Part shown: positions 10,770 through 21,620 of the stretch, in pieces
Layout: every line of letters begins with the position of its first letter
Numbering within the stretch: position 1 is the stretch's first letter
Assembly (NCBI RefSeq): GCF_017833035.1
Contig: NZ_JAFIBM010000001.1
Location: forward strand, 2,046,001-2,110,000
Direction: 5' to 3'
Length of the DNA: 64,000 bases
Origin: Frigoribacterium sp. PvP032
GTDB lineage: Bacteria; Actinomycetota; Actinomycetes; Actinomycetales; Microbacteriaceae
Translations under genes and position numbers: made by a program
Notes under the pieces: generated by a model
The model's database searches: none
What the model saw: the letters and a program-made list of their open reading frames with translations, nothing else
Told to the model about the DNA's origin: nothing

Positions 10770-10803
10770 AGGGGGCCGGCGTCCTCTCGGACACCGGCCC
10801 CCT
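10770..10803 (-). terminator. Hairpin between pgi and zwf
   Basis: Arms of about 15 bases (left 10770-10784, right 10789-10803, one mismatch) form a GC-rich stem directly after the pgi stop and about 70 bases before the zwf start. It splits the pentose phosphate gene run into two transcription units or attenuates read-through. Confidence 0.75.
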
Positions 10804-10808
10804 CACGC

Positions 10809-12404
10809 TCAGCGGACTGCGGCGAGCAGTGCGGGCAACGTGCCCGCCACGTCGTCGACGGTCAGCCGGAGCACGGGACGACCATGGTCGGCCAGCACGT
10901 TCGCGTCGCCGGCGGCCTGCGCCTGGACCAGCTGTCCGAACGTGAACGGGCTCTCCGGGATCTCCAGATCGGTGGACGCCGTCTGGGTGATCTGGAGGAA
11001 CACGCCGTTGGCGGGTCCGCCCTTGTGGTACTGACCCGTGGAGTGCAGGAAGCGCGGTCCCCACCCGAAGGTGACGGGGCGCTGCGTGCGCGCCGCGAGC
11101 ACGTCGCGGAGCTCCTCGAGCTGCGGGTACGCCACGCGGTCGGCGTAGGCCTGGATCGACAGGTAGCCGTCGTCGGTCAGCGCCGAGAGGAGGGCCGAGA
11201 CGGCCGACTCGAGCGAGTCGCCGAGCTCGACGCCGCCGACCTGGCGGACCTCGACGCCCTCGGCGGTGAACGCCGGGGGAGTCGGGGCCGGACGGTCGTC
11301 GAGGAGGGCACGCGTGGCGACCTTGGCCGACTCGACGTCGGGCTGGTCGAACGGGTTGATGTCGAGCAGACGCCCGGCCACCGCGACCGCGTACTCCCAG
11401 ACCATGATCTGACCGCCGAGCGAGCCCGAGATCTCGACCTCGCCGGGAGCGACCTCACGGGTCTCGGCCGCGTTCGCGACCAGGCGCACGACCTGCACGT
11501 CGTGCAGGCCCAGGCTGATCTCGGGCGCGTCCGTGCCGAGCACGACGGGCAGGAGGCCCCGGCCCTGCTTGCCGGTCGACTCGGCGATCAGCTGCTCCGC
11601 CCAGTCGGGGAACCCGATGATGTGCGTGCCGTCGGCGACGATGGCGATCTTGTCGCGCAGGGGAGAGGTGCCCGCGAGGACGGCGCCCAGCACGAGGCCG
11701 GGGTTGTCCGCGCTGTCCTGCGAGAGCTCGACCGTGACGGCGTCCGCCTCGGCGAGCAGCTCGCGGATGTCGGCGCCGGCGAGGCCGGACGGCACGAGGC
11801 CGAAGGCCGACAGCGCCGAGTAGCGGCCGCCGATGGCGGGGTCGGCGTTGAAGACGCGGTAGCCGGCCTCACGGGCCTGCCCGTCGAGGGGCGAGCCCGG
11901 GTCGGTGACGACGACGATGCGCTCGACGGGGTCGATGCCGGCGTCGCGGAAGGCCTTCTCGAAGGTCTTGCGCTGGCTGGCGGTCTCGACTGTCGAGCCG
12001 GACTTCGACGACACGACGAGCACCGTGCGCTCGAGGCGGTCGTGCAGGGCCGTGAGGACCTGGCCGGGCTCGGTGGCGTCGAGCACGGTCAGCTCGACGC
12101 CGTAGGTGCGCGTGATGACCTCGGGGGCCAGCGACGAGCCGCCCATGCCGGCGAGCACGACGTGGTCGACGCCCTTGGCGGCGAGCTCTTCGCGGAGCGC
12201 GTCGATCTCGTCGAGGAGGGGCGTGGAGACCACGACGGCCTCGGTCCAGCCGAGGCGCTTGGCCGACTCCTCCTCGGCGTCCGGGCCCCAGAGGGTCGGG
12301 TTCTGGGCCGTGATGCCGGAGGCGACGAGGTCGCTCACCAGCTGGGGCACGACGGTCTCGACGGCGGTGGCCGCGTCGCCGCTCGCGGCGATCGTGATGG
12401 TCAC
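10809..12404 (-). CDS. pgi: Glucose-6-phosphate isomerase
   Basis: Interconverts glucose-6-phosphate and fructose-6-phosphate. The 531-residue protein carries the SIS-type sugar-phosphate motifs [14 protein letters not shown] near residue 105 and [11 protein letters not shown] near 155. The start is GTG 12404, overlapping the tal stop by three bases. Its insertion between tal and zwf ties upper glycolysis to the pentose phosphate genes. Confidence 0.94.
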   Translation of the reverse strand: MTITIAASGDAATAVETVVPQLVSDLVASGITAQNPTLWGPDAEEESAKRLGWTEAVVVSTPLLDEIDALREELAAKGVDHVVLAGMGGSSLAPEVITRTYGVELTVLDATEPGQVLTALHDRLERTVLVVSSKSGSTVETASQRKTFEKAFRDAGIDPVERIVVVTDPGSPLDGQAREAGYRVFNADPAIGGRYSALSAFGLVPSGLAGADIRELLAEADAVTVELSQDSADNPGLVLGAVLAGTSPLRDKIAIVADGTHIIGFPDWAEQLIAESTGKQGRGLLPVVLGTDAPEISLGLHDVQVVRLVANAAETREVAPGEVEISGSLGGQIMVWEYAVAVAGRLLDINPFDQPDVESAKVATRALLDDRPAPTPPAFTAEGVEVRQVGGVELGDSLESAVSALLSALTDDGYLSIQAYADRVAYPQLEELRDVLAARTQRPVTFGWGPRFLHSTGQYHKGGPANGVFLQITQTASTDLEIPESPFTFGQLVQAQAAGDANVLADHGRPVLRLTVDDVAGTLPALLAAVR

Positions 12405-13531
12405 TTGGCGTCCTCCGCGGTGGGCTTCGAGGACTCGAGGGCCGCGGTGACGGTGTCGAGCAGCTCGTTCCAGGAGACGATGAACTTCTCGACGCCCTCC
12501 TTCTCGAGGAGCTCGGTGACCTCGTCGTACGAGACGCCCTGGGCCGCGATCGCGTCCATGACCTCGTTCGCCGAGGCGTAGGAGCCGCTGATCGAGTCGC
12601 CACGGATCTCGCCGTGGTCGAAGGTCGCCTCGAGGGTCTTCTCGGGCATCGTGTTCACGACGTCCGCCGCGACGAGCTCGACCACGTAGGTCGTGTCGAG
12701 GACAGCAGGGTCCTTGACGCCGGTCGAGGCCCAGAGTGGACGCTGCTTGTTGGCGCCGGCGGCGAGCAGGCCCTTGGCACGCTCGGTGTCGAACGCCTGG
12801 ACGTAGGCCTCGTAGGCGAGCTGGGCGTTCGCGACGCCCGCCTTGCCCTTGAGCGCCTTCGCCTCGTCCGTGCCGACGGCCTCGAGGCGCTTGTCGATCT
12901 CGCTGTCGACGCGCGACACGAAGAACGACGCGACCGAGTGGATCTCGCTGATGTCGATGCCCGCGGCCTTGGCCTGCTCGAGGCCGGTGAGGTACGCGTT
13001 GATGACGGCGCGGTAGCGCTCGAGGCTGAAGATCAGGGTGACGTTGACGCTGATGCCCTTGGCGATGACGGCGGTGATGGCCTCGAGGCCCTCGACCGTC
13101 GCGGGGATCTTGATCAGGGCGTTCGGGCGGCCCACCTTGGCGGCGAGCTTGACAGCCTGGTCGATGGTGCCCTGCGCGTCGTGCGCGAGGCCCGGCTCGA
13201 CCTCGATCGACACGCGGCCGTCGAAGCCCTTCGTGTCGTCGTAGATGCCGCGGAAGATGTCGCAGGCGCGGGTGACGTCGTCGGTCGTGATCTCGAAGAC
13301 GGCGTCGGTGACGCTGACCCCGGTCTTGGCGAGCAGCGCGACCTGGTCGTCGTACGCCTCGCCCTTGGCGAGGGCCGAGGCGAAGATGGTCGGGTTCGTG
13401 GTGACGCCCACGACGTTGCGCTCGGCGATCAGCTTCTCGAGGCCGCCGGCGTTGATGCGCTCACGCGAGAGGTCGTCGAGCCAGATGCTGACGCCTGCGG
13501 CGGAGAGCTGTGCGGTGTTGGTGTCGGTCAT
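12401..13531 (-). CDS. tal: Transaldolase
   Basis: Transfers a dihydroxyacetone unit between sugar phosphates in the non-oxidative pentose phosphate pathway. The 376-residue length is that of the longer actinobacterial Tal. GVTTNPTIF near residue 50 and the Schiff-base lysine in ALIKIPAT near 145 are clear. The start is ATG 13531; the frame is open upstream but overlaps tkt. It lies 26 bases after tkt and overlaps the pgi start. Confidence 0.95.
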   Translation of the reverse strand: MTDTNTAQLSAAGVSIWLDDLSRERINAGGLEKLIAERNVVGVTTNPTIFASALAKGEAYDDQVALLAKTGVSVTDAVFEITTDDVTRACDIFRGIYDDTKGFDGRVSIEVEPGLAHDAQGTIDQAVKLAAKVGRPNALIKIPATVEGLEAITAVIAKGISVNVTLIFSLERYRAVINAYLTGLEQAKAAGIDISEIHSVASFFVSRVDSEIDKRLEAVGTDEAKALKGKAGVANAQLAYEAYVQAFDTERAKGLLAAGANKQRPLWASTGVKDPAVLDTTYVVELVAADVVNTMPEKTLEATFDHGEIRGDSISGSYASANEVMDAIAAQGVSYDEVTELLEKEGVEKFIVSWNELLDTVTAALESSKPTAEDAK

Positions 13532-13557
13532 GTCGTTCTCTTCTTCCTTGCCGGCGC

Positions 13558-15651
13558 TCAGAGAGCGGCCAGCGAGTCCTTGACGGCGGCCACGGCGGCT
13601 TCGGTGGTGATGCCGAACTCGCGGTAGAGCGTCTTGTAGTCGGCGGAGGCGCCGAAGTGCTCGATGGAGATGCTGCGCCCGGCGTCGCCGACGATGCCGC
13701 GCCACGGGAGCGCGACGCCTGCCTCGATCGAGACGCGGGCCTTGACGGCGGCCGGGAGGACCGCCTCCTTGTACTCGGCGCTCTGCTCGTCGAACCACTC
13801 GAGGCTGGGAGCCGAGACGACGCGGGCGTTGATGCCCTCGCCGCGCAGGACCTCACGGGCCTCGACGGCGATCTGCACCTCGGAGCCCGTGGCGATCAGG
13901 ATCACGTCGGGCGTGCCCCCGGGAGCCTCGGCGAGGACGTAGGCGCCCTTCGAGACGTTCGCGGCCGACGCGAAGACGTCGCCCTCGGCGTCGCCGTCGC
14001 CGCGCTCGAAGACGGGCAGGTTCTGGCGGCTGAGCGCGAGGCCGGCCGGGCCGTCGAAGCGGTCGAGGATCGTCTTCCAGGCCCAGGCGGTCTCGTTGGC
14101 GTCCGCGGGGCGGACGACGGCGAAGTCGGGGATGGCACGCAGGGCGGCGAGCTGCTCGACCGGCTGGTGGGTCGGGCCGTCCTCGCCGAGCGCGACGGAG
14201 TCGTGCGTCCAGACGTAGGTGACCGGGGACTTCATCAGGGCGGCGAGACGCACGGCGGGGCGCATGTAGTCGCTGAAGATGAGGAAGGTGCCGCCGAACA
14301 CGCGCGTGTTGCCGTGCAGGGCGATGCCGTTCATGATCGAGCCCATGGCGTGCTCGCGGATGCCGAAGTGCAGCACGCGGCCGTAGGGGTTGCCCTGCCA
14401 CTCGTGCGTCGACCACTCGGTCGGCACGAACGAGCCGCCGCCGTTGATGGTGGTCAGGTTCGACTCGGCGAGGTCGGCCGAGCCGCCCCAGAACTCGGGG
14501 ACGACGCCGGCGATGGCGTTGATGACCTTGCCGGAGGCGGCGCGGGTCGAGACCTCTTTGTCGGTCGGGAAGACCGGGAGGGCCTCGGCGAGGCCCTCGG
14601 GCAGCTCGCCCTTGAGGACGCGGTCGAGGAGGGTCTTCTTCTCGGGGTTGGCCGAGGCCCACTCGTCGAAGGAGGCGCGCCACTCGGCGTGCTGCGCCTG
14701 GCCGCGCTCGACGGCCTTGCGCGTGTGCTCGAGGACCTCGGGGTCGACGTCGAAGGTCTTCTCGGGGTCGAAGCCGAGCACCTCCTTCAGGCCCGCGAGC
14801 TCCTCGGCGCCGAGCGCCGAGCCGTGGATCTTGCCGGAGTTCTGCTTCTTGGGCGAGGGCCAGCCGATGATCGTCTTGAGGATGATCAGCGAGGGCTTGC
14901 TCGTCTCGGCCTTGGCGGCCTCGATCGCGTCGTTCAGGGCTGCGACGTCCTCGACGTACTCGCCCGTCTTCTTCCAGTCGACGACCTGGACCTGCCAGTC
15001 GTACGCCTCGTAGCGCGCGTGCACGTCCTCGGTGAAGGCGATGTTGGTGTCGTCCTCGATCGAGATCTGGTTGGAGTCGTAGATCACGACGAGGTTGCCG
15101 AGCTGCTGGTGGCCCGCGAGCGACGACGCCTCGCTGGTGACGCCCTCCTGCAGGTCGCCGTCGCCGGCGATGACGTAGACGAAGTGGTCGAACGGCGAGG
15201 TGCCGACGGCGGCCTCGGGGTCGAACAGGCCGCGCTCGAAGCGGGCCGCGTAGGCCATGCCCACGGCGGACGCGAGGCCCTGGCCCAGGGGGCCGGTGGT
15301 GATCTCGACGCCGTCGGTGTGGCCGTACTCGGGGTGGCCGGGCGTCTTGGAGCCCCAGGTGCGCAGCGCCTTGAGGTCGTCGAGCTCGAGGCCGTAGCCG
15401 CCGAGGTAGAACTGGACGTACTGGGTCAGCGAGCTGTGCCCGACCGAGAGGACGAAGCGGTCGCGGCCGATCCACTCGCTGTCGCTGGGGTCACGACGCA
15501 TGACCTTCTGGAAGAGGAGGTACGCGGCGGGCGCGAGGCTCATCGCCGTCCCCGGGTGGCCGTTCCCGACCTTCTCGACCGAGTCGGCCGCGAGGACGCG
15601 GACCGTGTCGACGGCCTTGTTGTCAATGGATTCCCACTGCAGATCTGCCAC
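13558..15651 (-). CDS. tkt: Transketolase
   Basis: Thiamine-diphosphate enzyme moving two-carbon ketol units in the pentose phosphate pathway. The 697-residue protein starts at GTG 15651 ([19 protein letters not shown]), 10 bases after AGAAGGG. The frame extends 85 more residues upstream without family similarity. Visible motifs are [30 protein letters not shown], the ThDP/Mg motif GDGDLQEGV and the Glu-bearing [13 protein letters not shown]. First gene of tkt-tal-pgi. A TATACT hexamer (15837-15842, minus strand) would give a leader of about 180 bases. Confidence 0.96.
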   Translation of the reverse strand: MADLQWESIDNKAVDTVRVLAADSVEKVGNGHPGTAMSLAPAAYLLFQKVMRRDPSDSEWIGRDRFVLSVGHSSLTQYVQFYLGGYGLELDDLKALRTWGSKTPGHPEYGHTDGVEITTGPLGQGLASAVGMAYAARFERGLFDPEAAVGTSPFDHFVYVIAGDGDLQEGVTSEASSLAGHQQLGNLVVIYDSNQISIEDDTNIAFTEDVHARYEAYDWQVQVVDWKKTGEYVEDVAALNDAIEAAKAETSKPSLIILKTIIGWPSPKKQNSGKIHGSALGAEELAGLKEVLGFDPEKTFDVDPEVLEHTRKAVERGQAQHAEWRASFDEWASANPEKKTLLDRVLKGELPEGLAEALPVFPTDKEVSTRAASGKVINAIAGVVPEFWGGSADLAESNLTTINGGGSFVPTEWSTHEWQGNPYGRVLHFGIREHAMGSIMNGIALHGNTRVFGGTFLIFSDYMRPAVRLAALMKSPVTYVWTHDSVALGEDGPTHQPVEQLAALRAIPDFAVVRPADANETAWAWKTILDRFDGPAGLALSRQNLPVFERGDGDAEGDVFASAANVSKGAYVLAEAPGGTPDVILIATGSEVQIAVEAREVLRGEGINARVVSAPSLEWFDEQSAEYKEAVLPAAVKARVSIEAGVALPWRGIVGDAGRSISIEHFGASADYKTLYREFGITTEAAVAAVKDSLAAL

Positions 15652-15970
15652 TTGGAGATGACCCTTCTTGTTGCGAACTGCGCGGGGTCGATTCGCTCCC
15701 GCGCTGACATGCGCCTGCCGAGACGTCGTCGGCTGCGGCCGCTCGGGCACGGACCGGAGGTCGCGCGACAAGGAGCTGATGGTTCGATGTCGAGGATTCC
15801 GTCGCCGTGCGGGCGTGCGACTGGCAAGCACCTGCAAGTATAGGGACGAAAGGCCTCGCTCCGCCCGCAGGAGCCAGCCCGTTCCGCCGTCAGCGTCGCC
15901 GGTCATCGCCTAGACTCGCTGGTTCGCCTAGACTCTCCGCGCCGAACCCCACATCTCGTCAGAGGGACCA
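15652..15970. other. Divergent promoter region tkt / ctaB
   Basis: This 319-base gap holds no credible gene. On the minus strand TATACT at 15837-15842 is the best -10 for tkt. On the plus strand the 12-mer TCGCCTAGACTC occurs twice (15906-15917 and 15924-15935), so ctaB has two TAGACT hexamers exactly 18 bases apart. Confidence 0.6.
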
Positions 15971-16894
15971 ATGACCGCAGCCATCGACACCCGCCCCACC
16001 ACCGGACCCCGGGGCATCCGTCGCAAGGCTGGCGCCTACGTCGCGCTCACGAAGCCCCGGGTGATGGAGCTGCTGCTCGTCACCACGGCCCCGACCATGT
16101 TCCTGGCCCAGGGCGGCGTGCCGAACCTGTGGCTCGTCGCCGCCACCCTCATCGGCGGTGCGCTCAGCGCCGGCTCGGCCTCGGCGTTCAACTGCTACAT
16201 CGACCGCGACATCGACCGCATCATGAAGCGGACCCAGGGCCGCCCGCTCGTCACCGGCGAGGTCACGGACCGCGAGGCGCTGGTCTTCTCCTGGGTCGTG
16301 GGCCTCGCCTCCATCGTCTGGCTCGCCCTGACCGTCAACCTGCTGTCGGCCGCCCTGTCACTCGGCGCGATCCTCTTCTACGTGGTCGTCTACACGCTGT
16401 GGCTCAAGCGCCGCACGCCGCAGAACATCGTCTGGGGCGGCATCGCCGGGTGCATGCCCGTCCTGATCGGCTGGGCCGCCGTGACGAACGACCTCAGCTG
16501 GCCGCCGGTGATCCTGTTCATGGTCATCTTCCTGTGGACGCCTCCGCACTACTGGCCCCTGTCGATGAAGTACCGCGACGACTACGCGGCCGCCTCGGTG
16601 CCCATGCTCGCCGTCGTCCGCGGCCGGTCGTCCGTCGGCCTGCAGGTCATCCTCTACGCGTGGGCCACCGTCGCCTGCTCGCTGCTGCTCGTCCCCGTCG
16701 CGCACATGGGAGTGCTCTACACGGTGGTCGCCCTGGCCAGCGGCACCTGGTTCGTCTGGGAGTCGCACCGCCTCTACAGCCGTGCGATCCAGCACGTCGC
16801 CGAGGTCCGGCCGATGCGCGTGTTCCACAGCTCGATCACCTACCTGACGCTGCTCTTCATCGCCGTCGGCATCGATCCGCTGCTGCCGTTCTGA
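15971..16894 (+). CDS. ctaB: Protoheme IX farnesyltransferase (haem O synthase)
   Basis: Attaches farnesyl to haem B to make haem O, the precursor of haem A for aa3-type cytochrome oxidase. The 307-residue polytopic UbiA-family protein has the prenyl-diphosphate motif [20 protein letters not shown] near residue 75-94 and the second motif in [13 protein letters not shown] near 205. About nine membrane segments can be counted. ctaA, the next enzyme of the pathway, lies about 500 bases downstream on the other strand. Confidence 0.96.
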   Translation: MTAAIDTRPTTGPRGIRRKAGAYVALTKPRVMELLLVTTAPTMFLAQGGVPNLWLVAATLIGGALSAGSASAFNCYIDRDIDRIMKRTQGRPLVTGEVTDREALVFSWVVGLASIVWLALTVNLLSAALSLGAILFYVVVYTLWLKRRTPQNIVWGGIAGCMPVLIGWAAVTNDLSWPPVILFMVIFLWTPPHYWPLSMKYRDDYAAASVPMLAVVRGRSSVGLQVILYAWATVACSLLLVPVAHMGVLYTVVALASGTWFVWESHRLYSRAIQHVAEVRPMRVFHSSITYLTLLFIAVGIDPLLPF

Positions 16895-16902
16895 GCCGCA
16901 CC

Positions 16903-17410
16903 GTGACCGCGGGCACGACCGACGAGGTCGCCTGGACCGTCCGTGCGGGTCGACCCGACGACGTCGGCGAACTCGCAGACCTCAAGCTCGCCGCCCTCGA
17001 GCCCGACCTCCGGCGCACGGGCGTCTGGCGTCCGCCCTACAACCGAGCGCGATTCGAGCGCGAGTACGTGCCGGACGAGACGAGGGTCGTCGAGGCCGGG
17101 GGGGCGCGTCCTCGGCTGCCTCGCCGTGCACCCGGACGGCGACGACGTCTGGCTGCGCCACTTCTACCTCGCCGAGGAGGCGCGGGGACGGGGGATCGGC
17201 ACGCGCCTGCTCATGCAGGCGCTCGCCTCGCTCGGCCCGCGGCCGGTGCTGCTCGACGTGCTGTCGGGCAGCCGGGCAGCGAACCTGTACCTGCGCCACG
17301 GCTTCGTCCCGATCGAGGACGACGGGGTCGACGTGATCATGAGGCGCGACCCAGGGGCCGACGTGCCGCCTCAGGCGCGGACGGACTCCGCGGAGCCGAC
17401 GGGCAGCTGA
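16903..17410 (+). pseudogene. GNAT-family N-acetyltransferase broken by a frameshift in a G-run
   Basis: The N-terminal half (VAWTVRAGRPDDVGELADLKLAAL) reads from GTG 16903 in one frame. The acetyl-CoA-binding half (LRHFYLAEEARGRGIGTRLL, with the R/QxxGxG/A motif, then SGSRAANLYLRHGFV) continues in the next frame to 17410. The switch falls at a run of seven G at 17098-17104; six G would restore one 169-residue GNAT protein. It may be a true pseudogene, a phase-variable gene or an assembly error. The 3' end overlaps the end of ctaA by 40 bases, tail to tail. Confidence 0.8.
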
Positions 17411-18342
17411 GCCTCGGACGGGCTCTGGTCCTCACGCAGCGAGAGGACGAGCGCGGTCGTCGCCGCCACCAGCAGCGCGGCCAGCACCATGTGCGACCCG
17501 ACCAGCAGCGGCGGCAGGCCGGTGCGAGCCTGGGCGATGCCGACCGCGATCTGGACGAGCTCGACGCCGAGGAGGGCGAGGGGGAAGCGACGGGGCAGTC
17601 CCGTGCGGAGCGTCCAGACGACGACCGCGAGGGTCAGGGCGAGGGTCGCGTAGGCCGGCCAGCTGTGCACGTGGTCCATCACGGCGGGGTCGAGGCCGTT
17701 GCGCGGCGTGGCCGCGTCGCCGGCGTGCGGACCGGAGCCTGTCGTCAGGACGCCGACGACGACGGTGACCAGGACGACGCCGGACAGCACGTGGACGAGC
17801 CGGGCGTAGGCAGGGGGAGTCGCGGCGTGGTGACCTCGAGGACCGCGCAGCACGCGCCACACGAACACGGTGGACAGCGCCACCAGGGCGATCGAGACGA
17901 GGAAGTGCGCGCCGACGATGTAGGGGTTGAGACCGGTGAGGACGGTGATGCCGCCGAGCACCGCCTGCAGCGGGATGCTCATGCCCTGGGCGAAGGTGAT
18001 CCAGAAGAGCTCACGGCGCTGCTTGCGCATCCGCAGGACGAAGAGGAACGCGAGCACGACTACTGCGGTCAGCACGAAGGTGAGGAGGCGGTTGCCGAAC
18101 TCGATCACCCCGTGGATGCCCATCTCGGGCGTGCTGACGAACGAGTCGGCGGTGCAGCGAGGCCATGTGGGGCAGCCGAGACCTGACCCGGTCAGCCGGA
18201 CCGCGCCTCCTGTGCCGATCAGCAGGACCTGGCAGACCAGCGAGGCCCAGGCGATGAACCGGACGCGTCGGTCGGTCGTCGTCGGCAGCCAGCGCCAGAG
18301 GCGCGTCACCGGCCCGGGGCTGGTCACCTGTGCGTTGCTCAC
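17371..18342 (-). CDS. ctaA: Haem A synthase
   Basis: Oxidises haem O to haem A in the membrane for cytochrome c oxidase. The 323-residue, eight-helix protein has paired conserved histidines (ELGIHGVIEFGNR-like segment MGIHGVIEFGNR near 75, VGAHFLVS near 143, DHVHSWPAY near 225, VGSHMVLA near 284) and the extracellular Cys pair CPTWPRC near 57 typical of Gram-positive CtaA. The start is GTG 18342. Divergent from the SUF operon. Confidence 0.95.
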   Translation of the reverse strand: MSNAQVTSPGPVTRLWRWLPTTTDRRVRFIAWASLVCQVLLIGTGGAVRLTGSGLGCPTWPRCTADSFVSTPEMGIHGVIEFGNRLLTFVLTAVVVLAFLFVLRMRKQRRELFWITFAQGMSIPLQAVLGGITVLTGLNPYIVGAHFLVSIALVALSTVFVWRVLRGPRGHHAATPPAYARLVHVLSGVVLVTVVVGVLTTGSGPHAGDAATPRNGLDPAVMDHVHSWPAYATLALTLAVVVWTLRTGLPRRFPLALLGVELVQIAVGIAQARTGLPPLLVGSHMVLAALLVAATTALVLSLREDQSPSEAQLPVGSAESVRA

Positions 18343-18380
18343 GAGTTGCTGCCTTTCGTCACATCCGCCGCTCTGCCCTG

Positions 18381-18386
18381 TAGAAT
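18381..18386 (+). promoter_or_regulatory. Candidate -10 for the suf operon
   Basis: TAGAAT at 18381-18386 in the 288-base gap between ctaA and sufB would give a leader of about 240 bases. No -35 or recognisable repressor site could be assigned. Confidence 0.3.
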
Positions 18387-18630
18387 CGATGAGTTCAGGG
18401 ACACACCCGACACGAGCGTCGACGACGACGCCCGAGGGCCGTGGGATCCGCAGAAGCGGTACGCGGACCTCACGTCAGTCTAAGCAACGCCGGCTCCGCC
18501 TCCGCTCCACGCAGGCAGCCGTCGGAGCTCGACCGGGAGTCCGTCTCGCAGCGCGAGCAGCTGGGCCCCCATCCGACGGGGAATGGTCACGACCCGACCC
18601 ACGTTCGGCCCAGCAGAGAAAGAGGTAGTC

Positions 18631-20049
18631 ATGTCAGACGTGTTGATCGACCGACCAGAGCTCGAGAGCCTGGGGCAGTACGAGTTCGGCTGGTCCGACT
18701 CCGACGCAGCGGGCGCCTCCGCGCGCCGTGGCGTGTCGCCCGAGGTCGTCACCGACATCTCGGCGCTGAAGAGCGAGCCCGAGTGGATGCTCAAGAACCG
18801 GCTCAAGGGCCTGGCGCTCTTCGAGCGGAAGCCCATGCCGACCTGGGGCGCCGACCTCTCCGGCATCGACTTCGACAACATCAAGTACTTCGTCCGCTCC
18901 ACCGAGAAGCAGGCGACGACGTGGGAGGAACTCCCCGACGACATCAAGAACACGTACGAGAAGCTCGGCATCCCCGAGGCCGAGCGCAACCGGCTCGTCG
19001 CGGGCGTAGCCGCCCAGTACGAGTCCGAGGTCGTCTACCACCAGATCCGTGAGGACCTGGAGGAGCAGGGCGTCATCTTCATGGACACCGACACGGCCCT
19101 CCGCGAGCACCCTGAGATCTTCCAGGAGTACTTCGGGACGGTCATCCCCGCCGGCGACAACAAGTTCGCCGCGCTGAACACCGCCGTCTGGTCTGGCGGC
19201 TCGTTCGTCTACGTGCCGAAGGGCGTCCGGGTCGAGATCCCGCTGCAGGCCTACTTCCGCATCAACACCGAGAACATGGGCCAGTTCGAGCGGACGCTGA
19301 TCATCGCCGACGAGGGCAGCTACGTCCACTACATCGAGGGCTGCACGGCACCGATCTACAAGAGCGACTCCCTGCACTCGGCCGTCGTCGAGATCATCGT
19401 GAAGAAGAACGCCCGCGTGCGCTACACGACGATCCAGAACTGGTCGAACAACGTCTACAACCTCGTGACCAAGCGCGCCATCGCCCACGAGGGCGCCACC
19501 ATGGAGTGGATCGACGGCAACATCGGCTCCAAGGTGACGATGAAGTACCCGTCGATCTACCTGGTCGGCGAGCACGCCAAGGGCGAGACGCTGTCCGTGG
19601 CCTTCGCCGGCCCCGGCCAGCACCAGGACGCCGGCGCGAAGATGATCCACATGGCGCCCCACACGACGTCGTCGATCGTCTCGAAGTCGATCGCCCGAGG
19701 CGGCGGCCGTGCCGGCTACCGCGGCGAGGTCCGCGTCGACGACGCAGCCCACCACTCGGCGAACACCGTGCGCTGCGACGCCCTGCTGGTCGACACGATC
19801 TCGCGGTCCGACACCTACCCCGCCATCGACATCCGCGTCGACGACGTGCAGCTCGGGCACGAGGCGACGGTGTCGCGCGTCAGCGAGGAACAGCTCTTCT
19901 ACCTCATGTCGCGAGGCATGGCGGAGGACGAGGCCATGGCCATGATCGTGCGCGGGTTCATCGAGCCGATCGCCCGGGAGCTGCCGATGGAGTACGCGCT
20001 CGAGCTCAACAAGCTCATCGAGATGAGCATGGAAGGATCAGTCGGCTAG
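18631..20049 (+). CDS. sufB: Fe-S cluster scaffold protein SufB
   Basis: Scaffold subunit of the SufBCD complex that assembles iron-sulfur clusters. The 472-residue protein shows the family core [20 protein letters not shown] and the C-terminal [23 protein letters not shown] 18631 follows AAAGAGG closely and gives the conserved N-terminus. It abuts sufD without a gap (TAG then ATG). Confidence 0.96.
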   Translation: MSDVLIDRPELESLGQYEFGWSDSDAAGASARRGVSPEVVTDISALKSEPEWMLKNRLKGLALFERKPMPTWGADLSGIDFDNIKYFVRSTEKQATTWEELPDDIKNTYEKLGIPEAERNRLVAGVAAQYESEVVYHQIREDLEEQGVIFMDTDTALREHPEIFQEYFGTVIPAGDNKFAALNTAVWSGGSFVYVPKGVRVEIPLQAYFRINTENMGQFERTLIIADEGSYVHYIEGCTAPIYKSDSLHSAVVEIIVKKNARVRYTTIQNWSNNVYNLVTKRAIAHEGATMEWIDGNIGSKVTMKYPSIYLVGEHAKGETLSVAFAGPGQHQDAGAKMIHMAPHTTSSIVSKSIARGGGRAGYRGEVRVDDAAHHSANTVRCDALLVDTISRSDTYPAIDIRVDDVQLGHEATVSRVSEEQLFYLMSRGMAEDEAMAMIVRGFIEPIARELPMEYALELNKLIEMSMEGSVG

Positions 20050-21273
20050 ATGTCTGCCGCAGCACCCACCACCACAGACACCGCCCCCGAGGGCGTCCAG
20101 CACGGCGCAGGCGCGCACAGCGACGGCGGATGGGGCCTCGTGCCCGTCCAGACCCGTTCTGGCCGTTTCCGTTCCACCGACCCCGCGGCCTTCGCGGCCG
20201 TGACCGGCCGGGAGGTCGACTGGAAGCTCAGTCCTGTCGACCGCCTCCGTCCGCTGATCGACGGTCCGCTCGACGGATCGCCCTACGCCTACCTCGCCCG
20301 CGAGACCGGCGGGGCCGCCGTCGAGTGGGTCGACCGGGCTGACGCCCGGGTCGGCCGGGCCGGCGCACCGGAGGACAAGGCCTCGGCCAACGCCTGGGCC
20401 TCGACCGAGAAGGTCCTCACCGTGACCCTGACCGGGGACGAGCCGTCCACGGTCACGATCGGCCGGAGCGGTCTCGACCGCGAGCCCCGCGCCGGGCACA
20501 CGGTCATCCACGCCACGGCGAACACCCGCTCGATGGTCGTCCTGCGCAACACAGGCTCGGCCCAGCTCGTCGAGAACGTCGAGATCGTCGTCGACGACGG
20601 CGCGCACCTCACCGTCGTCACCCTGCAGGAGTGGGACGACGACGCGATCCACCTCGCCAGCCACTTCGCGGCGATCGGTCGAGACGCGCAGCTCAAGCAC
20701 TTCGTCGTCTCGCTCGGCGGCTCGGTCGTCCGTGTCAACCCCTCGGCGCACCTCGCCGGACAGGGCTCGGACACCGAGCTCTACGGCGTCTACTTCGCCG
20801 ACGCGGGCCAGCACCTCGAGCAGCAGGTCTACGTGCACCACGACGCTCCGAACAGCCGCAGCCGGGTCAACTACAAGGGCGCGCTCCAGGGCGTGGGCGC
20901 CCGCACGGTCTGGATCGGCGACGTGCTGATCTCGCGCACCGCTCCCGGCACCGACAGCTACGAGCAGAACCGCAACCTCGTCCTCAGCGAGGGCACGCGG
21001 GCCGACTCGATCCCGAACCTCGAGATCGAGACCGGCGACATCGCCGGGGCCGGCCACGCCAGCGCCACCGGGCGGTTCGACGACGAGCACCTCTTCTACC
21101 TGCAGTCCCGTGGCATCTCGGAGCACGAAGCACGTCGCCTCGTCGTCCTCGGGTTCCTCAGCGAGGTCGTCCAGAAGATCGGCGAGCCCCAGCTGCAGGA
21201 GCGGCTGATCGACGCTCTCGAGGTCGAGCTCACCGCGGGCGAGGGCCTCCCGACGGCAGGCGGCGCCGCCTGA
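20050..21273 (+). CDS. sufD: Fe-S cluster assembly protein SufD
   Basis: Partner of SufB in the SufBC2D complex. The 407-residue protein shares the C-terminal beta-helix fold and ends with LQSRGISEHEARRLVVLGFLSEV, parallel to SufB. The start follows the sufB stop directly and its TGA overlaps the next ATG by one base. Only the core of the operon is here; no SufS desulfurase or SufU follows. Confidence 0.94.
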   Translation: MSAAAPTTTDTAPEGVQHGAGAHSDGGWGLVPVQTRSGRFRSTDPAAFAAVTGREVDWKLSPVDRLRPLIDGPLDGSPYAYLARETGGAAVEWVDRADARVGRAGAPEDKASANAWASTEKVLTVTLTGDEPSTVTIGRSGLDREPRAGHTVIHATANTRSMVVLRNTGSAQLVENVEIVVDDGAHLTVVTLQEWDDDAIHLASHFAAIGRDAQLKHFVVSLGGSVVRVNPSAHLAGQGSDTELYGVYFADAGQHLEQQVYVHHDAPNSRSRVNYKGALQGVGARTVWIGDVLISRTAPGTDSYEQNRNLVLSEGTRADSIPNLEIETGDIAGAGHASATGRFDDEHLFYLQSRGISEHEARRLVVLGFLSEVVQKIGEPQLQERLIDALEVELTAGEGLPTAGGAA

Positions 21274-21608
21274 TGGCCGGGGTCAAGGTGTGTGGCGTCG
21301 ACGACGTCACGCCGGCTCAGGCGATGCGCGTCGTCGTCGACGGAGTCGCGATCGCCGTCGTGAAGGACAGCTCCGGCGACATCCACGCGATCGGCGACAC
21401 CTGCACCCACGGCGACATCTCGCTGTCCGAGGGCTTCGTCGAGGACGACACGCTCGAGTGCTGGGCCCACGGCTCGAAGTTCGAGCTGACCACCGGCAAG
21501 CCGCTGACCCTCCCTGCCTACGAACCCGTCCCGGTCTTCCGTGTCACCGTCGTCGACGGTGACGTGTACGTCGACACCACCGCGTCGTCCGCCGACGTCG
21601 CACAGTAA
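21273..21608 (+). CDS. Rieske [2Fe-2S] ferredoxin-type protein of the SUF operon
   Basis: A 111-residue Rieske protein like the ferredoxin subunits of aromatic ring dioxygenases. The ligands are CTH in DTCTHGDISLSEG (about residues 46-48) and CWAH in LECWAHGSKF (about 66-69). No dioxygenase gene is nearby. Its place between sufD and sufC, with a one-base overlap, suggests a role in Fe-S assembly such as electron supply; that is inference. Confidence 0.88.
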   Translation: MAGVKVCGVDDVTPAQAMRVVVDGVAIAVVKDSSGDIHAIGDTCTHGDISLSEGFVEDDTLECWAHGSKFELTTGKPLTLPAYEPVPVFRVTVVDGDVYVDTTASSADVAQ

Positions 21609-21620
21609 GGAAAAGAACGC

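Noticed and set aside
10749-12581. Long open frame (over 600 codons) antisense to pgi
   Set aside because: High GC leaves few stop codons on the opposite strand. The sequence is Arg/Gly/Asp/Val-rich with no family features, and pgi is unmistakable.
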